From: Neofusicoccum parvum
Lineage: Eukaryota > Ascomycota > Dothideomycetes > Botryosphaeriales > Botryosphaeriaceae
Direction of reading: 5' to 3'
DNA: 64,000 bases
NCBI GenBank assembly: GCA_020912385.1
Contig: CP087213.1
Location: 806,001 to 870,000 of the forward strand
The notes under the pieces are model-generated. The model worked only from the letters and a program-made list of their open reading frames with translations, did not search any database and was not told the DNA's origin. Both the position numbers and the translations under genes were made by a program. Below, piece by piece: positions 46,773 through 58,682 of this stretch. Position 1 is the first letter of the stretch; every line of letters starts with the position of its first letter.

Positions 46773-49092
46773 ATGTTCAAGCCAGAGCCCGGCATGGAGT
46801 CGCAGAGCCCCAGCACCACCGCCTCCGCCAACGCCGGATTCAACCCGGCCGAAGCTTCGCGCTCTGACGTCGACGAGATTCTGCGTCGCAAGCGCAAGGC
46901 CCGCGAGTACAAGGCCTGCTACCCGTGCCGCCAGCGCAAGGTCAAGTGCGACCAGGCCGTGCCGTGCAAGACGTGTATCGGTACGCTGCCATTGACCCGC
47001 CGGCCGCCCGCAGCACACCCGGCTGACAGACTCTGTAGCAAGAGAGCATCCCGAGCTATGCACCTACCACCCGCCCGCCGAGTCGCATCCGCCCGCAAAG
47101 CGCATGAACCACGGCCAAGCCGTGCCCGAGCCCGCCAACGGGGACGGGAACGCGCTGGGCGCCGGCATCCAGTACAACGTGAACGGCACCGTCACCATCG
47201 GCCGCGAGGACTGGGAGCGCCTGTGCTCCAAGCTCAACACCGTCGAGCGCTCTCTGGTCGACCTCAAGAGCACCATCAAGCAGGCTTCCGAGTCCTCGGC
47301 CGCGCCCTCCCAGAATGGCCATCACCACATCCCCGAGTCCGCTGCGAGCACGCCATCGAAACAGCAGCACCACGACGGACAGGTCACCTCGCAGGGAATC
47401 CACACGACCAACAGCATCACAGGCCAGACGGTGCACCTCGGCAGCAGCTCGGTTCCCGCATTGGTCATGTCGCTGGGCAAGGGCGAGGGTGGCAGCGCTC
47501 CGGTCCAGGAACTGCTCGGCAAGAACGTGTTACCCCTCTTCGGCCTGGACAACGAAAGCGCCACATACCCGTTCGTGGATCTCTGGGGCCTACCGCACGG
47601 ATCGATGAGCCGAATCTACGAGCTTTGCAACGCCCTGCCGAACGACTCGGACTGCTGGAATCTGCTCAAGTACCACAAAGAAACAGCCCACACTGTTTTC
47701 CCAGCCATTGCCGACATCGACAAGCTCGAATCGGAGCTCCTTAGATTCCTGATTGCCCGAGGTGGCTCCACAACCGACGAGGACGGGAGCATCAGCGGCG
47801 TTACGGAGCAGACGATCTATGGGAAGGATCTCCACTGGGTCGGCCTGCTCTTCGCTGTTCTGGCGTCCGGATGCCAATGCTCTGCCATGCCCCGCAAAGA
47901 GCGCGAGCTGACATCACAGGTCTACATTTGCTGCAGCTTCGAGTGTCTCCGGATAACGAACTTCCTCTCCCACTCGAATCTGGAGACGATCCAGACTCTC
48001 CTCATTCTCGGAAACGTAATGTCCAACAACATGAACGCCGGTGTTGCCTGGTCGCTGCTGGGTCTGACCATTCGGTTGGCGCAGAGCCAAGGACTGCATC
48101 GGACGTGTCCGACTCACACGAGCGAGGAGATGAAACTCACGCGAAAGAAGATATGGTGGTCCGTGCTGTGGCAGGACAGCCTGCTATCCATCACATTTGA
48201 CAGGGCCTCTTCCACGAGCACGAACGAAGCGGTCCCGGTCAGCCCGGAGTCCAGCCCAGGAAACCGTGCATACATCGAATGCATGTACCGGCTTTGCAAG
48301 ATCGGACTCGACATTGTCAGCGAACGATCTCTGAGTCACACACCACAGGAGACATTATTAAGAATAGCAGAACGACGGCAGGAGATCCAGGAGATCATGT
48401 TCGATGCAGCAGACTACCTCCGCGACTCTAGGAAGTGTCGATCCATGCGGAACCAACTGGAGCATTGGGCATTATATCTGCACATGTCCTACATCACGTC
48501 AGAACTGTGCCGGCCGGCAATCAGCCCATCGGTGACTAACCACGATCTGGCAAAGCCTCTGCGGAAAGCTTGTGTCGACAGCCTGGCGAACACAGTGGAA
48601 GCTTTCCTGGGGCTGCAGAACATGACGGTCTTTGCGAGCCGGTCGTGGGCTGCCGTGCATCGATCGGTGAGCTGCGCGCTTCTACTCGGCATTCTCAAGG
48701 AGCCAGAGCGCAACGAGCGGGCCCGCATGCTTCTGGAGAAGCTGATCTCGGTCCTCACCGAAATCACGTCCAAGGTCGACCCCACCGAGCTCTCCACTCC
48801 TGTCACGCGCTCCATGATCGCGCTGAGAAAACTTTTGAACCTGCAAGACGCGTCGAAGCAGCAGGCGCTGATGACGTCGGGCCAGAGCATGATTCCCAAC
48901 ACGGCAACTGCAGCAAGCACGCCGAACATGACTGGATACAGCATTGACGAAATCAATGGGGCGTTGATCGGCGACGATGGGACTTTCGGCATGAACCAGA
49001 GCCCGCTCATGGCGGACCTGGACAGCGAAGCTAGTCCTTATGCGCTCATGGATAGCATTATCTGGGGCGTGAAGAGGACACCACCTGGCTGA
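46773..49092 (+). CDS. Zn2Cys6 fungal transcription factor, 753 aa
   Basis: Predicted nuclear DNA-binding regulator; targets unknown. Exons 46773-46980 and 47039-49092 (58-bp intron). The zinc cluster has cysteines at 49, 52, 59, 65, 68 and 77 (spacing 2-6-5-2-8). The intron falls inside the cluster, between the fifth and sixth Cys, so correct splicing is required for DNA binding. A basic stretch RRKRKAREYK precedes it, and a heptad-like linker (DWERLCSKLNTVERSLVDLK) follows at about 120-140. The fungal-specific transcription factor domain covers roughly 230-600, including MNAGVAWSLLGLTIRLAQSQGLH. Codon use and GC match the neighbours. Orthologue not recognised. Confidence 0.92.
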
Positions 49093-50593
49093 AAGGGGGT
49101 TTGTGGTCTGACAGATCGGATGGCTACGGTCGTCGGCGGGTCGGTAAAAGTGATTTGTGACGGGTGACTTGGAATAAAGCACTGTCAAAGGAAATTGGGA
49201 CATCAGCAAGATGGCAGCGAAGAGGCTGAAGACGGATCCGGCATCTGGGGGACTTCATGAACAGGCAGGATTGACTGCGTCTAATTTTTCGGTCTTCCGC
49301 GTGGGAAAATGGGCGTAATGATCGGCTCAACAGCAGCTTTCGGCAGGTTTAAGGGGACCACGGAATAGACGGTGGTGGACTAGAGGACAAGGGACCGTAT
49401 CTGGGGAGGTATATTTAGGGAAGGTGAGGTCAGTGAGGACGATTTGGGACGAATGGTGTACCGGTATGTCTTTTGCAGAAGGCGGCCTTTGGGCCACAGC
49501 AATGCTAGGGAGCATGGTAAAAAAGCTAAAAATAACAAATTCCTCGAAATGACTTCACACGCCTCCACCGTGCTTGATGTGGGGACGATGGTTCGGACGG
49601 TTCTCGGACGTGAGCAGCTGTAGGGAGAAGTGCAGCTGAGTCACCCCACGTGCTGTTTGCCTGCTTGGGGGGGCTGTCAACGAGCGATATCGCAGGGAGC
49701 TCGACGCAGTGCTCGAGTCGTGCTGGCCTATGAGGGGCTCTCTGAAGTTTGCGGGGTAAGTAAGCAGCGAATGCGGCGGGCGTACCCCAACGTGGGACGC
49801 GGAGGAGCCAGCTCGACCTCGGGGAAACGAGAAAGAGACGGGACGAAACGGGCAACTCGGGAAGAGAGCTCAGCCCTGCGCGAGAGCAGGTGCTGTCGCG
49901 ACAGAGACGGCGAGCATCCGTTCGGGAGACGGCTGCCGCCCGCCGCAATCGGGTGAAGACTTAGCCGAGGGCCGCCGGGAGAACACTCTTGCTGCGGGCT
50001 TCTGCGTTCTGCCAGCGTCGCCTCGACTGCAGCGGCCGACCGAAGCCGTCGCGGCGAGCAGCCGCCGCTGGGTTTTATACAGGCCGGAAAACGACGCAGC
50101 AGGCACGGGGGAGGGGCGGAAAGCGAGGCAATTCCGGCGGCAGCGATGGCGAGGTGGGCGTTCCGACGTCTGGCGGGCGCAGTTCCGCGGTGTGGGGGAT
50201 ACCCGTCGCTCGTAGCCGAAGCTCCCCAGCGCTGGCGCGAGCTTGCGGAGCTCGCAGCACCCCTCGACACAAGGCCGCCATTTACCGCGACAGCTCCCGG
50301 CCGACCCAGCCATGGGCCATTGGCGGCGGCGGCCAAAACACAACGCCGCGCCTCTCTCTCCAGGCACAACCTTTCTCCTGCTCAATTCCACCTTCCACCT
50401 TCCACTCTCCACTCGTCTTCCCTTCTTCCCTCTCTCCTACCTTGCGTGAGTGCCTTGCGCGCCGGGACCCGGAGCTCGCAGCTTTCTCTGCCCTCTTGAT
50501 ACACGCATAGCGCTGCCGTTGCCGCGAGCAATTGCTTGAGCCACCGTCTCCGAGCCCTCCGGCCGATACTTGCCCGCACACTTCTGCTTCACC
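49093..50593. other. intergenic region, promoter of the CoA-transferase gene
   Basis: 3' flank of the transcription factor, then GC-rich DNA. A TATA-like TTTTATAC lies at 50073-50080 and a long CT-rich tract at 50347-50450, a common fungal core-promoter layout. No gene seen; frames on both strands are Arg/Ser-rich artefacts. Confidence 0.5.
50347..50450 (+). promoter_or_regulatory. pyrimidine-rich core-promoter tract
   Basis: About 100 bp of nearly continuous C/T on the plus strand, 145-245 bp upstream of the CoA-transferase ATG. In filamentous fungi such tracts often precede the transcription start of constitutive genes. Confidence 0.4.
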
Positions 50594-52318
50594 ATGCCGT
50601 CGTCGATAGCTCTGTGCACGCGCACCGCGCGGCACTTCTCGTCGTCCAATTCCTCCAAGGTGAGCGCGGCCCTCGGCCCAAACCGCCCTCGCACCACCTT
50701 TACTAACCCGACAATCACCCCTCCCCCAGGCGGTCCTCCTCGCGCGCACCTTCGCGTCGTCGGCGCGGCGGTTCGAGATCAACAAGGTGCTGCCGTCGGC
50801 GGAGGCGGCGCTGGCCGACATGAAGAGCGACAGCACGCTGCTGTGCGGCGGGTTCGGGCTGTGCGGCGTGCCGGACACGCTGATCAACCAGGTGCACAAG
50901 ACGCCGTCGATCACGGGGCTGACGGCGGTGTCGAACAACGCGGGCGTGGTGGGGTCCGGGCTGGGCCTGCTGCTCGAGTCGGGCCAGATCCGCAAGATGA
51001 TCGCGTCGTACGTGGGCGAGAACAAGGTGTTCGAGCAGAAGTACCTCAAGGGCGAGATCGAGCTGGAGCTGACGCCGCAGGGCACGCTGGCCGAGCGGTG
51101 CCGCGCCGGCGGCCACGGCATCCCGGCCTTCTTCACGCCCGCGGCTTTTGGTACTGTCGTGCAGACGGGCGAGCTGCCGCTCAAGTTCAACGCCGACGGC
51201 ACCATCGCGCAGTACTCGCAGCCGCGCGACGTCAAGGTGTTCGACGGCAAGAGCTACGTGATGGAGGAGGCGATCCGCGGCGACTACGCCTTCGTCAAGG
51301 CGTGGAAGGCCGACAAGCTGGGCAACGTGCAGTTCCGCTTCGCGGCGCAGAACTTCAACGGCGCCATGGCGCGCAACGCGAAGACGACCATCGTCGAGGC
51401 CGAGCACATCGTCGAGCCCGGCGACATCGACCCGGCCGCCGTGCACGTGCCGGGCATCTACGTCAAGCGCGTCATCCAGGCCACCCAGCCCAAGAACATC
51501 GAGAAGGTCGTCAACGCCAAGGACCCGGCCGACGCCATGTCGGCCCTGGGCTCGGGCGACGCGGCCGGCAAGCGCGAGCGCATCGTGCGCCGCGCCGCCC
51601 GCGAGTTCAAGAACGGCATGTACGCCAACCTGGGCATCGGCATGCCCATGCTGGCGCCGTCGTTCGTTGACGAGTCGGTCGAGGTGCAGCTGCAGTCGGA
51701 GAACGGCATCCTGGGGCTGGGGCCGTACCCGCAGAAGGGGCTCGAGGACCCGGACCTGATCAACGCCGGCAAGGAGACGGTCACGCTGCGCCCCGGCGCC
51801 GCCTGCTTCGGCTCCGACGAGAGCTTCGGCATGATCCGCAGCGGCCGCATCGACCTCACCATCCTCGGCGCCATGCAGGTCTCGGCCAAGGGCGACCTCG
51901 CCAACTGGATGCTGCCCGGCAAGATCAAGGGCTTCGGCGGCGCCATGGACCTCGTCAGCAACCCGCAGAACACAAAGGTCGTCGTCACCATGGAGCACAC
52001 CGACAAGAAGGGCCGCCCCAAGATCCTCAAGCAGTGCGAGTTCCCGCTCACCGGCAGGAACTGCGTCAGCAGGATCATCACTGAATTGGTGAGTTTTTTT
52101 TTTTTCTTCCTCTCCCTCCCCCCTTTCCTCCCCCGATCAAAAAGTCTTGGAGAGATAAAGTATGCCTTGCTAACGCGGGCGAACAGTGCGTCTTCGACGT
52201 CGACTTCACCAACGGCCTCACCCTCGTCGAGCTGGCCGAGGGCGTCACCGTCGACGAGATCAAGGCCAAGACCGAGGCCCCCTTCCAGGTCGCCGACGAC
52301 ATCAAGCCCATGCTGTGA
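50594..52318 (+). CDS. succinyl-CoA:3-ketoacid CoA-transferase, mitochondrial
   Basis: Family I CoA-transferase (SCOT) that transfers CoA from succinyl-CoA to acetoacetate or a related acid in the mitochondrial matrix. Exons 50594-50659, 50730-52088 and 52187-52318 give 518 aa, the size of mammalian OXCT1. The N-terminus is a mitochondrial presequence rich in Arg/Ser ([20 protein letters not shown]), interrupted by the first intron. The alpha half has the GGFGLCG nucleotide-type loop at about 49-55. The beta half has the catalytic motif [12 protein letters not shown] with the active-site Glu near 346. Both halves are fused in one chain, as in eukaryotes. An acetyl-CoA hydrolase/transferase is ruled out by this two-domain layout. 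Confidence 0.95.
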
Positions 52319-53341
52319 GCGAGACGGCAACGAAAAAGGCTCGAAGGAGAAAAACTAGGGGGGAAGGGGGGGTCCCGGGTGAAAGAGTCCGAGAGAGAAG
52401 GAGCGGTCGTCGTCCGCTTTGACGTCTGGACCACTGCGAAACCGGGAGATCCACGACGATGCCGGAACGAATCTGTCGGTTGGCTCTGTCGAGGGGGGAT
52501 GGGAGGGCGAGAAAGAGGGGGCAGGGGATGAAGAGAGCACCAAAATGCTTGTGGGGAAGGATACGACGCGTTTGGTTGGGGACGCGTCGGGTCCTGATGT
52601 TTTTGTGTAGATAAGCGATACCTACGAATTGTTTTTTGGAACCTAAAATTCGCCTGTCTTTGGTTGTCATGCATGTATCATTGCTCAGGCGCCGCTGCTT
52701 CGATTACTGTTCTTATATCATCGATTTACTTTAAACCAAAATGGCACGCCATTTGCTGGTACATTCACTTAGCCATGGCCGCACTGTCTCAGAAGAAACC
52801 CAGCAAAGAAGTGATCGATCGGGATTCTCTTAGGTAATTACAAGTAGTTCACTGGCGGCAACCGCCTCCCACCATGCCGCGTGCTTTAAAAGCCCCTTCT
52901 GCTCCCCACCGTCAACGGCTGGCCTTCTCTGCTCGAGGTCTGAGGCCGGTGGCGCGCAGAGGTGCGTAGGAGGCAAGATACGAAGAATCCCTCCGACCCC
53001 ATGCAATGTCAAAGAAGCCTTCCCCTGCCAGTAGAACCAACCAAAGCAGCCGCTCCGTCTATACAAAATACCTCCCCAAATCCTTTGCCATTACCAGCTG
53101 TTTTTGTTGGTCGGTAGGTTGGTTGGTCGATCGTGTGTACCCAAGTTCTGTGCGTAATGTAGCAGTGTTCATCAACAACGGGAGGTCGTTCGTCATCGCC
53201 GGACGAGAAAGGGGCGCCAGGCACCTTCCTCGACCTGCACGTCTGTTTCCCCAAGTCATTCGTAACCAACCCCGTTTCTTTCGTAACAATAGCGTAGCTC
53301 AGAAGAGAGCGAAGGAAAAGCAAACAGAAAAGCGGCCGTAT
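52319..53341. other. convergent intergenic region
   Basis: 1.0 kb between the CoA-transferase and App1-like stop codons, containing both 3' UTRs. AT-richer than the surrounding genes. No gene or repeat seen. Confidence 0.55.
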
Positions 53342-55043
53342 CTACAAGCCCATCATGACCGCGACACCCAGCGCGACGACCAAGCTGAACAGGCCGCTCT
53401 TGCTGGGCGCGTTGACGGGGCGGGCGGCGGCGCTGTCGCCGTGGATGCCGAGCAGCTCGTCCTGCGTGCTGAAGGTCACGTTCTGGGCGATGGACGCGTT
53501 GAAGCACTGGCCGTTCTCGATGTCGAGGTTGGTCAGGTCGTCGGGCACCTTGAAGAACATGTACATCTGCTGGTTCAGGTTCTTGAAGCCGGCCGTGTTG
53601 TACGGGAACTTGTCGCCGTCGTCCGTCGCGGACGTGTTGCGCAGGAAGATGCACTGCACTTGGTTGGGGTACTGCTTCGCCATTTGCGGGTAGTCCTGGA
53701 AATCGAAGCGTTAGTTTTGTGTGCTGGCGAAGTTTGCTGAAGTGGTTTCTTACCTTCATGACGTCCGAGTTGGACGTATCGGCGACCAAGACGAACTTGC
53801 GCTCCGGGAAGGTCTGGAAGATCTTGTCCAGAAGGAACTTGCGGATGCTCAGGGTGGCGTCCACGTCGGAGAAGTTCAGGGGGCGAGTGTCAAAGCTACC
53901 GCCGGGGTACGTCTTATAGATGAAGTCCATGTAGTTGCGAGTCACCTGCTCGGGTGTGGTCGTCAGGTAATGGAAATGGGCATCCGGAAGCGACTTGGAC
54001 CAATTGGCGTAGATGTCCGGCATGTTCTCCCAAGCCGTGAAGGGGCGGGCGAAGGAGTTCAGCAGTCCTTCCTTCGGCTGGTAGATCTTGGTGACGCGCA
54101 GGATGTCATCGATGTCGCTGATGAAGGTCAGACCGCGCGGAGGCACCAGATACGCGGTTGCGTTGCCCAAGCTGGTGTTGTTCGCGTACACATTCAGCCG
54201 CTGGATCTGCGAGGTGGCGTTTCCAGCCATGAGTCCGCCGGTGTCGTTGTTGATGGGCATGAAGACGTCATAGTCACCCTCGCCGGTGGTCGGATAAGGC
54301 AGGACGAGCGTCTGGTTGCCACCGCTAGGAGTAACAGCACCACCGCCGCCGGACTCGCCATCACCACCAGCGCTCGGGGCGGGCTCAAGGTGCACCTGAA
54401 CCGTCTCATTGCCCTGCTGCACGACGAAGATCGAGGCGGTCACATTGCGTGCCTGGTCCTGCTGCGACGCGGGCAGGTCCTCGATGTCGGTGTCGATCAG
54501 GAAGATGTTGGCCAGGTCGTTGAGCTTGGACTCGTTGGTGTTGGGCTGCTTGTACACATTGCCGTGGAAGCGGACGTTCCAGCCCTGGTCGGTCCAATTG
54601 CCATAAGGAGGGACGTTGAGCACCTGGGTCGGCAGCGCGGCCAGCTGGTCGTCGCTGAGGCCGAGTGAGCTCTGCACAGCGGAGCCGGAAGGAAAGTCCT
54701 GGAAGAAATTGGCGACACCTGTGCTCCGTGATCAGTGTTTCGCACGCGCAACGGCAGGCTCATTGGGTCACGGCATACCGCTGGCAACGTAGCTGGGGAT
54801 GTTGGAGCCCAGGGCAGTCAGGGCCGAGTCAACGCCGCTCTTGATGTCGTCGAGAATGTCGCGACGGTCAAGGTAGGTGCGCGTAGCCTCGTTGAGGACG
54901 GGCGAGGGGGTAATGAGCGGGTCGGCGACGTCGATTGGGCGCTGGGCTGCATGTAGCTCCCCGGTAGCAGCTGGCGCTGGGACGGCCGCGGCGAGCGCGT
55001 ACGCGTCCAGGGCTGCTAGCAGCAGGGTTGGCGTGCGGATCAT
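53342..55043 (-). CDS. secreted App1/DUF2183-type phosphatase
   Basis: Contains the DUF2183 (App1) catalytic region known from yeast phosphatidate phosphatase App1. Exons 55043-54779, 54718-53754 and 53695-53342 give 527 aa; introns 60 and 58 bp. The active-site signature (DxDxT-like) is FISDIDDILRVT at about 285-296, followed by the family's YHYLTTTPEQ-like stretch (FHYLTTTPEQV) and FPERKFVLVADTSNSD. Unlike yeast App1 it starts with a signal peptide (MIRTPTLLLAALDAYALAAA) and ends with a hydrophobic tail (LFSLVVALGVAVMMGL) preceded by small residues, so it is predicted secreted and GPI-anchored or membrane-attached. It has many N-glycosylation sequons (NNTS, NATS, NWSK). Phosphatidate as substrate is an inference from family. 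Confidence 0.88.
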
Positions 55044-56353
55044 GATGGTGCTATCTCGATGGAGCAGGAGGTGGGGGAGCAAGCTTGCAGCAGCGCACAC
55101 CAAGGGCGACCGCACGAATGGGCGAGATGCGGGGGTCTCGCGCGCACACGGCGTTGGGAGAAGCGACAGTAGGACAGTGGAGGAGAGAGAAGGGCGATGA
55201 GAGGCGGCAGGAGACCGGGCGGGAGAGCAGCTGGCAGGGTTCGCCGCCTGGACTCGCTCCGTCTCCCCTTCCACGCCCAGCCAAAACAGGGCGGCTTCGC
55301 CCGTGACGTCACCGCACGGCAGACAGCTGGACCGCACCGTAAGCCGCAGGCTGCCAGCGCGCCGCCGTCATTGGCGGCCTTTCCACCACCGCGGCCGCCG
55401 CCCTGGCGCCGCCCCGACTGCTGCAGCGCGCGTCTGCGGTTCCGCAGCTGCTCGCCAGCGCCAATGGACGTCGTCGAGTTGAGCTTTTCGGCAGCCGGCG
55501 CGCGCGCGATGATCTGTGGAGACTGCGCCGATCGCCGTGCCGCCAATTGCGCGCCTGAACAGTGGCAGTGGCAGCGGCAGCGCGAGCCTCCCACCGCCGC
55601 CCCCACGCTCGCGGCGTCGTTGTGCACGCGCATTATCGTTTTGCGCGTCGTGGTGGAAGGGCTCGTCTCTGCTGGCCCGTCAACGCCATCAAAGCTTAAT
55701 TAATCTCTCAAGCCTCCTCAAGCCCCCTCAAGCCCCGTATCCACCGACCCGCTTGCGAAGCGAAAGCGTCTCGGATTCGCGACGCAAGTGCGTCCTGGCC
55801 TCTTCTGTTTACCGCTCTTTGGAGATGGCAAATCGCTCAAAGTCAAAGTGGCGGCATGGTGGCCCCGATCACAGCAGGTGCCGCCGCTTGGGGCAAGAGT
55901 TATGCCGTGACTATTTGTGCTCGCCAAGCCAAGAAAACAGCTACATGAAACCGCGTTAGGCTCACACGGCTCAACACCAACGTGATTGTTTTGAATAGAT
56001 TAACAGAGGGCGCTAGCGTGAGGCTCTGGGGTTGATTCATCGGTGGTTCAGCACCTGGTACCAACTCCCATACCTACGACCGATGAAATGCTCACGAAGA
56101 CCGTCACGATTCTGAGCGCAGCAGGTTCCTCAACACTGTGGCATTGTGTACTACATACAAGGAACAGTAACAGAGGGGAAAGACCGACTGATACTGAGAA
56201 CTCATCAAAGCCATTAAGCCAGACGGAAAGAAACAGACGAACAAGCCAACCCAGCCAGAGAGGCGCGAGCCAAGAAAATCATTCATAAACCACTTTTCCC
56301 GTCCCCTGAACGCTCGGAGAAGGTGCAGCCCTTTCGCCACACGACCCGACAGC
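55044..56353. other. intergenic region between tandem minus-strand genes
   Basis: Contains the promoter of the App1-like gene and the 3' flank of the alcohol oxidase gene. A three-copy 10-bp repeat lies at 55707-55736. No gene seen. Confidence 0.5.
55707..55736. repeat. 10-bp tandem repeat CTCAAGCCCC, three copies
   Basis: Three adjacent copies of CTCAAGCC(T/C)C, the first with one substitution. Confidence 0.8.
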
Positions 56354-58682
56354 TTACAGCCTGGAGAGGTGGGTGACCTCCCTCGGGGCGTGGTAGTTGG
56401 GCACCTTCATGTCGAGCGCGGAGCCCGAGTAGCCCAGGTCCTCGCCGGTGAGCACGGCGCACTTCTCGCCGATGAGCAGGGCGGTCGAGTAGGTGTTGCA
56501 GCCGACGTTGTCGGGGCAGATGGACAGGTCGGCCACCTTGAGGCCCTTGACGCCGTGCACGTTGAGGCGCTCGTCGACGACGCCGTGCTTGACGATGCTG
56601 TTGCCGCCGCGCGGCGCCATCGAGCACGTGCCCAGCGAGTGCCACGTCGTCTCGACGTGCCGCTTGACCCACTCCTCGATCGCCTCCAGGTCGTCCTTGC
56701 TGTACTCCAGGTCGTCGCGCGCGCCCTGGCAGTGCGAGTTGAGGTAGTTGGGCGCCGTCTCCTTGGCCACCGTCAGCGGCCGGCTCCACGAGCCGTGCTG
56801 GATGCCCGCCGACAGGTGGTCGGGCCCGGCGTACGCCTTGGTGTTGGCCAGGTCGAGGTCCTCGGCCTTCGCCGTCGAGTCGTACGCGAAGAACGGGTGC
56901 ATGGCCGTGACCTCGCCGGCGTACGCCTTCATGCGGCGCGCCGTCTCGCGCGACTTGATGTAGCCCCAGACCATCGGCGCCATGTCGCGCCGGTCGTTCA
57001 TGAAGCCGGCGTCGAAGTCAGGCGCCTCGTACGGGTTCGGCGACACGACGTGCGTCGAGCCGCGCGAGAACGGGTACTCGAGGAAGTGGAACATGGTGAA
57101 GAACTTGCCGTGCGGCATGAGCATGTGGTCGCCGAACCAGCCCGAGATGACCGAGTAGTGCATGACCGGCTTGTCGGGCTTGTCCTTGAAGTAGCTCTCC
57201 CACCCGGACCGGAACTCGGGGCACGGCCAGGTGTCCATCCACCTCAGCTCCTCCTCGGTGGGCCGGACCTTGACGCCGGCCTCAATGCCGTTGGTGGCCA
57301 AGGGGCCGGTTCCGTTGATGTTCCTATGCCGCGGTGAGAATCGAGGACAGAGACGCGCTCGGGCAGACTTACCATTGGTCGATGACCTTCTGCTGCACAA
57401 TCGGGTCGCCGCGGACGAAGTCGTCGAACGAGTCGGTCTCCGGGGTCGCGCGGTAGGGTGCGAATGTCAGGTAGTGGTCCTGGAAGTTCAGCCCGACACC
57501 CGGCAGGTTCACGAGCGGCTTGATGCCAGCCTTGCGGAGCTTCTCGGGGTCACCTATTGCGCTGTCAGTGAGTTGGTTCTCGGAGAGGGGCGCACATGGT
57601 AGGCGTTACCGATGCCAGAGCGCTGAAGGATGAGCGGCGAGCTCAGGGTGCCGCCGCTGACGATGATTTGCCTGCGGGCCCTGTAGATCTTGGGCTCCTG
57701 CTTCTGCTTGGGGTGCAGCGGCTTGGCGGGGAGGGTCTGAACGCCCACAGCCTGGTCGCCGTCGAGGATGATTTTGTCGACCTTGGTGTTGACGACGAGG
57801 TGCAGGTTCTGATGGACCGACCGTGTGCTGTGGATGTACGCATGCGCAGAGTCGGAGCGGCGACCAGTGTCCCTGCAAGCCGGTCAGCGTGGGGTCGAAT
57901 GGGGCAGTTCCGACGCGGCTGAGCTCTTACCGGTTAATCCACTTCAGCCAGTGCTCGGCTCCGTGGCCAGTCACGAGATCCTGGAGGTCGTCGGTGGTAG
58001 GGATCCCCTGAGACTCGGTGGCGCGGAGGAAGTCCTGCATGATCGGGTAGGTGTAATTGCCGAAGGAAACCTTGATCGGACCCTCGAAACCGTGGAGGTC
58101 CCGGTTGTTCGCTAGTGTGCAGTGTGAGCAAAAGTTTACTGATATGGCGCGCAGGTTGACGCTTACAGGCTCTCTGATAGGTCTCGTGCTTCTTCATCAG
58201 CGGAATGAGCTCCTTGGTGGTCCAGCCCTTGGCCTGGAAGTCGTCGTAGTCGGAGGCGGAGGCGCGCGTGTACATCATGAAGTTGATGCTGCTGCCACCG
58301 CCCAGGATGTTGGCACAGGGGACAATGGCACGACGGCCGGCCAGCCACTCGGACGGCCGCGAGTAGTAGAACGATGCAGTCTTGCTGTCCAGCTTCATGT
58401 TCCTCGGGTAGATGCCGGGCCGGAACACCCTGCGAGAGAATCAGAACTCAATTCGTCGCCGAGGCCCAGGGGCGGGTGGGGAGCTCACCAGGGATCGTTC
58501 AGATTGCTCTCACCGGCCTCGATGAGCATCACCTGCAGGTTGTGGTCGAGGTTGGCCAAGCGGCCAGCGACGACGCAACTGTGGAGCGTGTTAGCAGCTG
58601 AAGCCGTGCGTGCTGCAGTATCAACGTACCCGCATGATCCGCCACCGGTGACAATAATGTCGACCTCGTCGGGAATCGTCAT
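56354..58682 (-). CDS. alcohol (methanol) oxidase, GMC family, peroxisomal
   Basis: FAD-dependent oxidase of the methylotrophic-yeast AOX type, oxidising methanol or short alcohols to aldehydes with release of H2O2. Seven exons: 58682-58630, 58578-58489, 58429-58167, 58111-57931, 57872-57610, 57553-57373, 57323-56354; 666 aa, almost the length of yeast AOX. Introns are 49-59 bp. The FAD dinucleotide loop GGGSCG is at 13-18 and is split by the first intron. Other family blocks are GIYPRNMKLDSKTASFY, CANILGGGSSINFMMYTR, GPIKVSFGNYTYP, HGAEHWLKWINR and CPDNVGCNTY. The active-site His-His/Asn pair should lie in the ETTWHSLGTCS and CPDNVGCNTY regions. The C-terminus SRL is a PTS1, predicting peroxisomal import. 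In filamentous fungi such enzymes are linked to methanol released from pectin or lignin; that role is inference. Confidence 0.95.

Noticed and set aside
50715..51998. 427-codon open frame on the minus strand
   Set aside because: It lies exactly antisense to the CoA-transferase exon, is His/Leu/Arg/Val-rich and has no domain; an artefact of GC-rich third positions.
56369..57337. 322-codon open frame on the plus strand
   Set aside because: Antisense to the last exon of alcohol oxidase, Arg/Val/His-rich with no domain.
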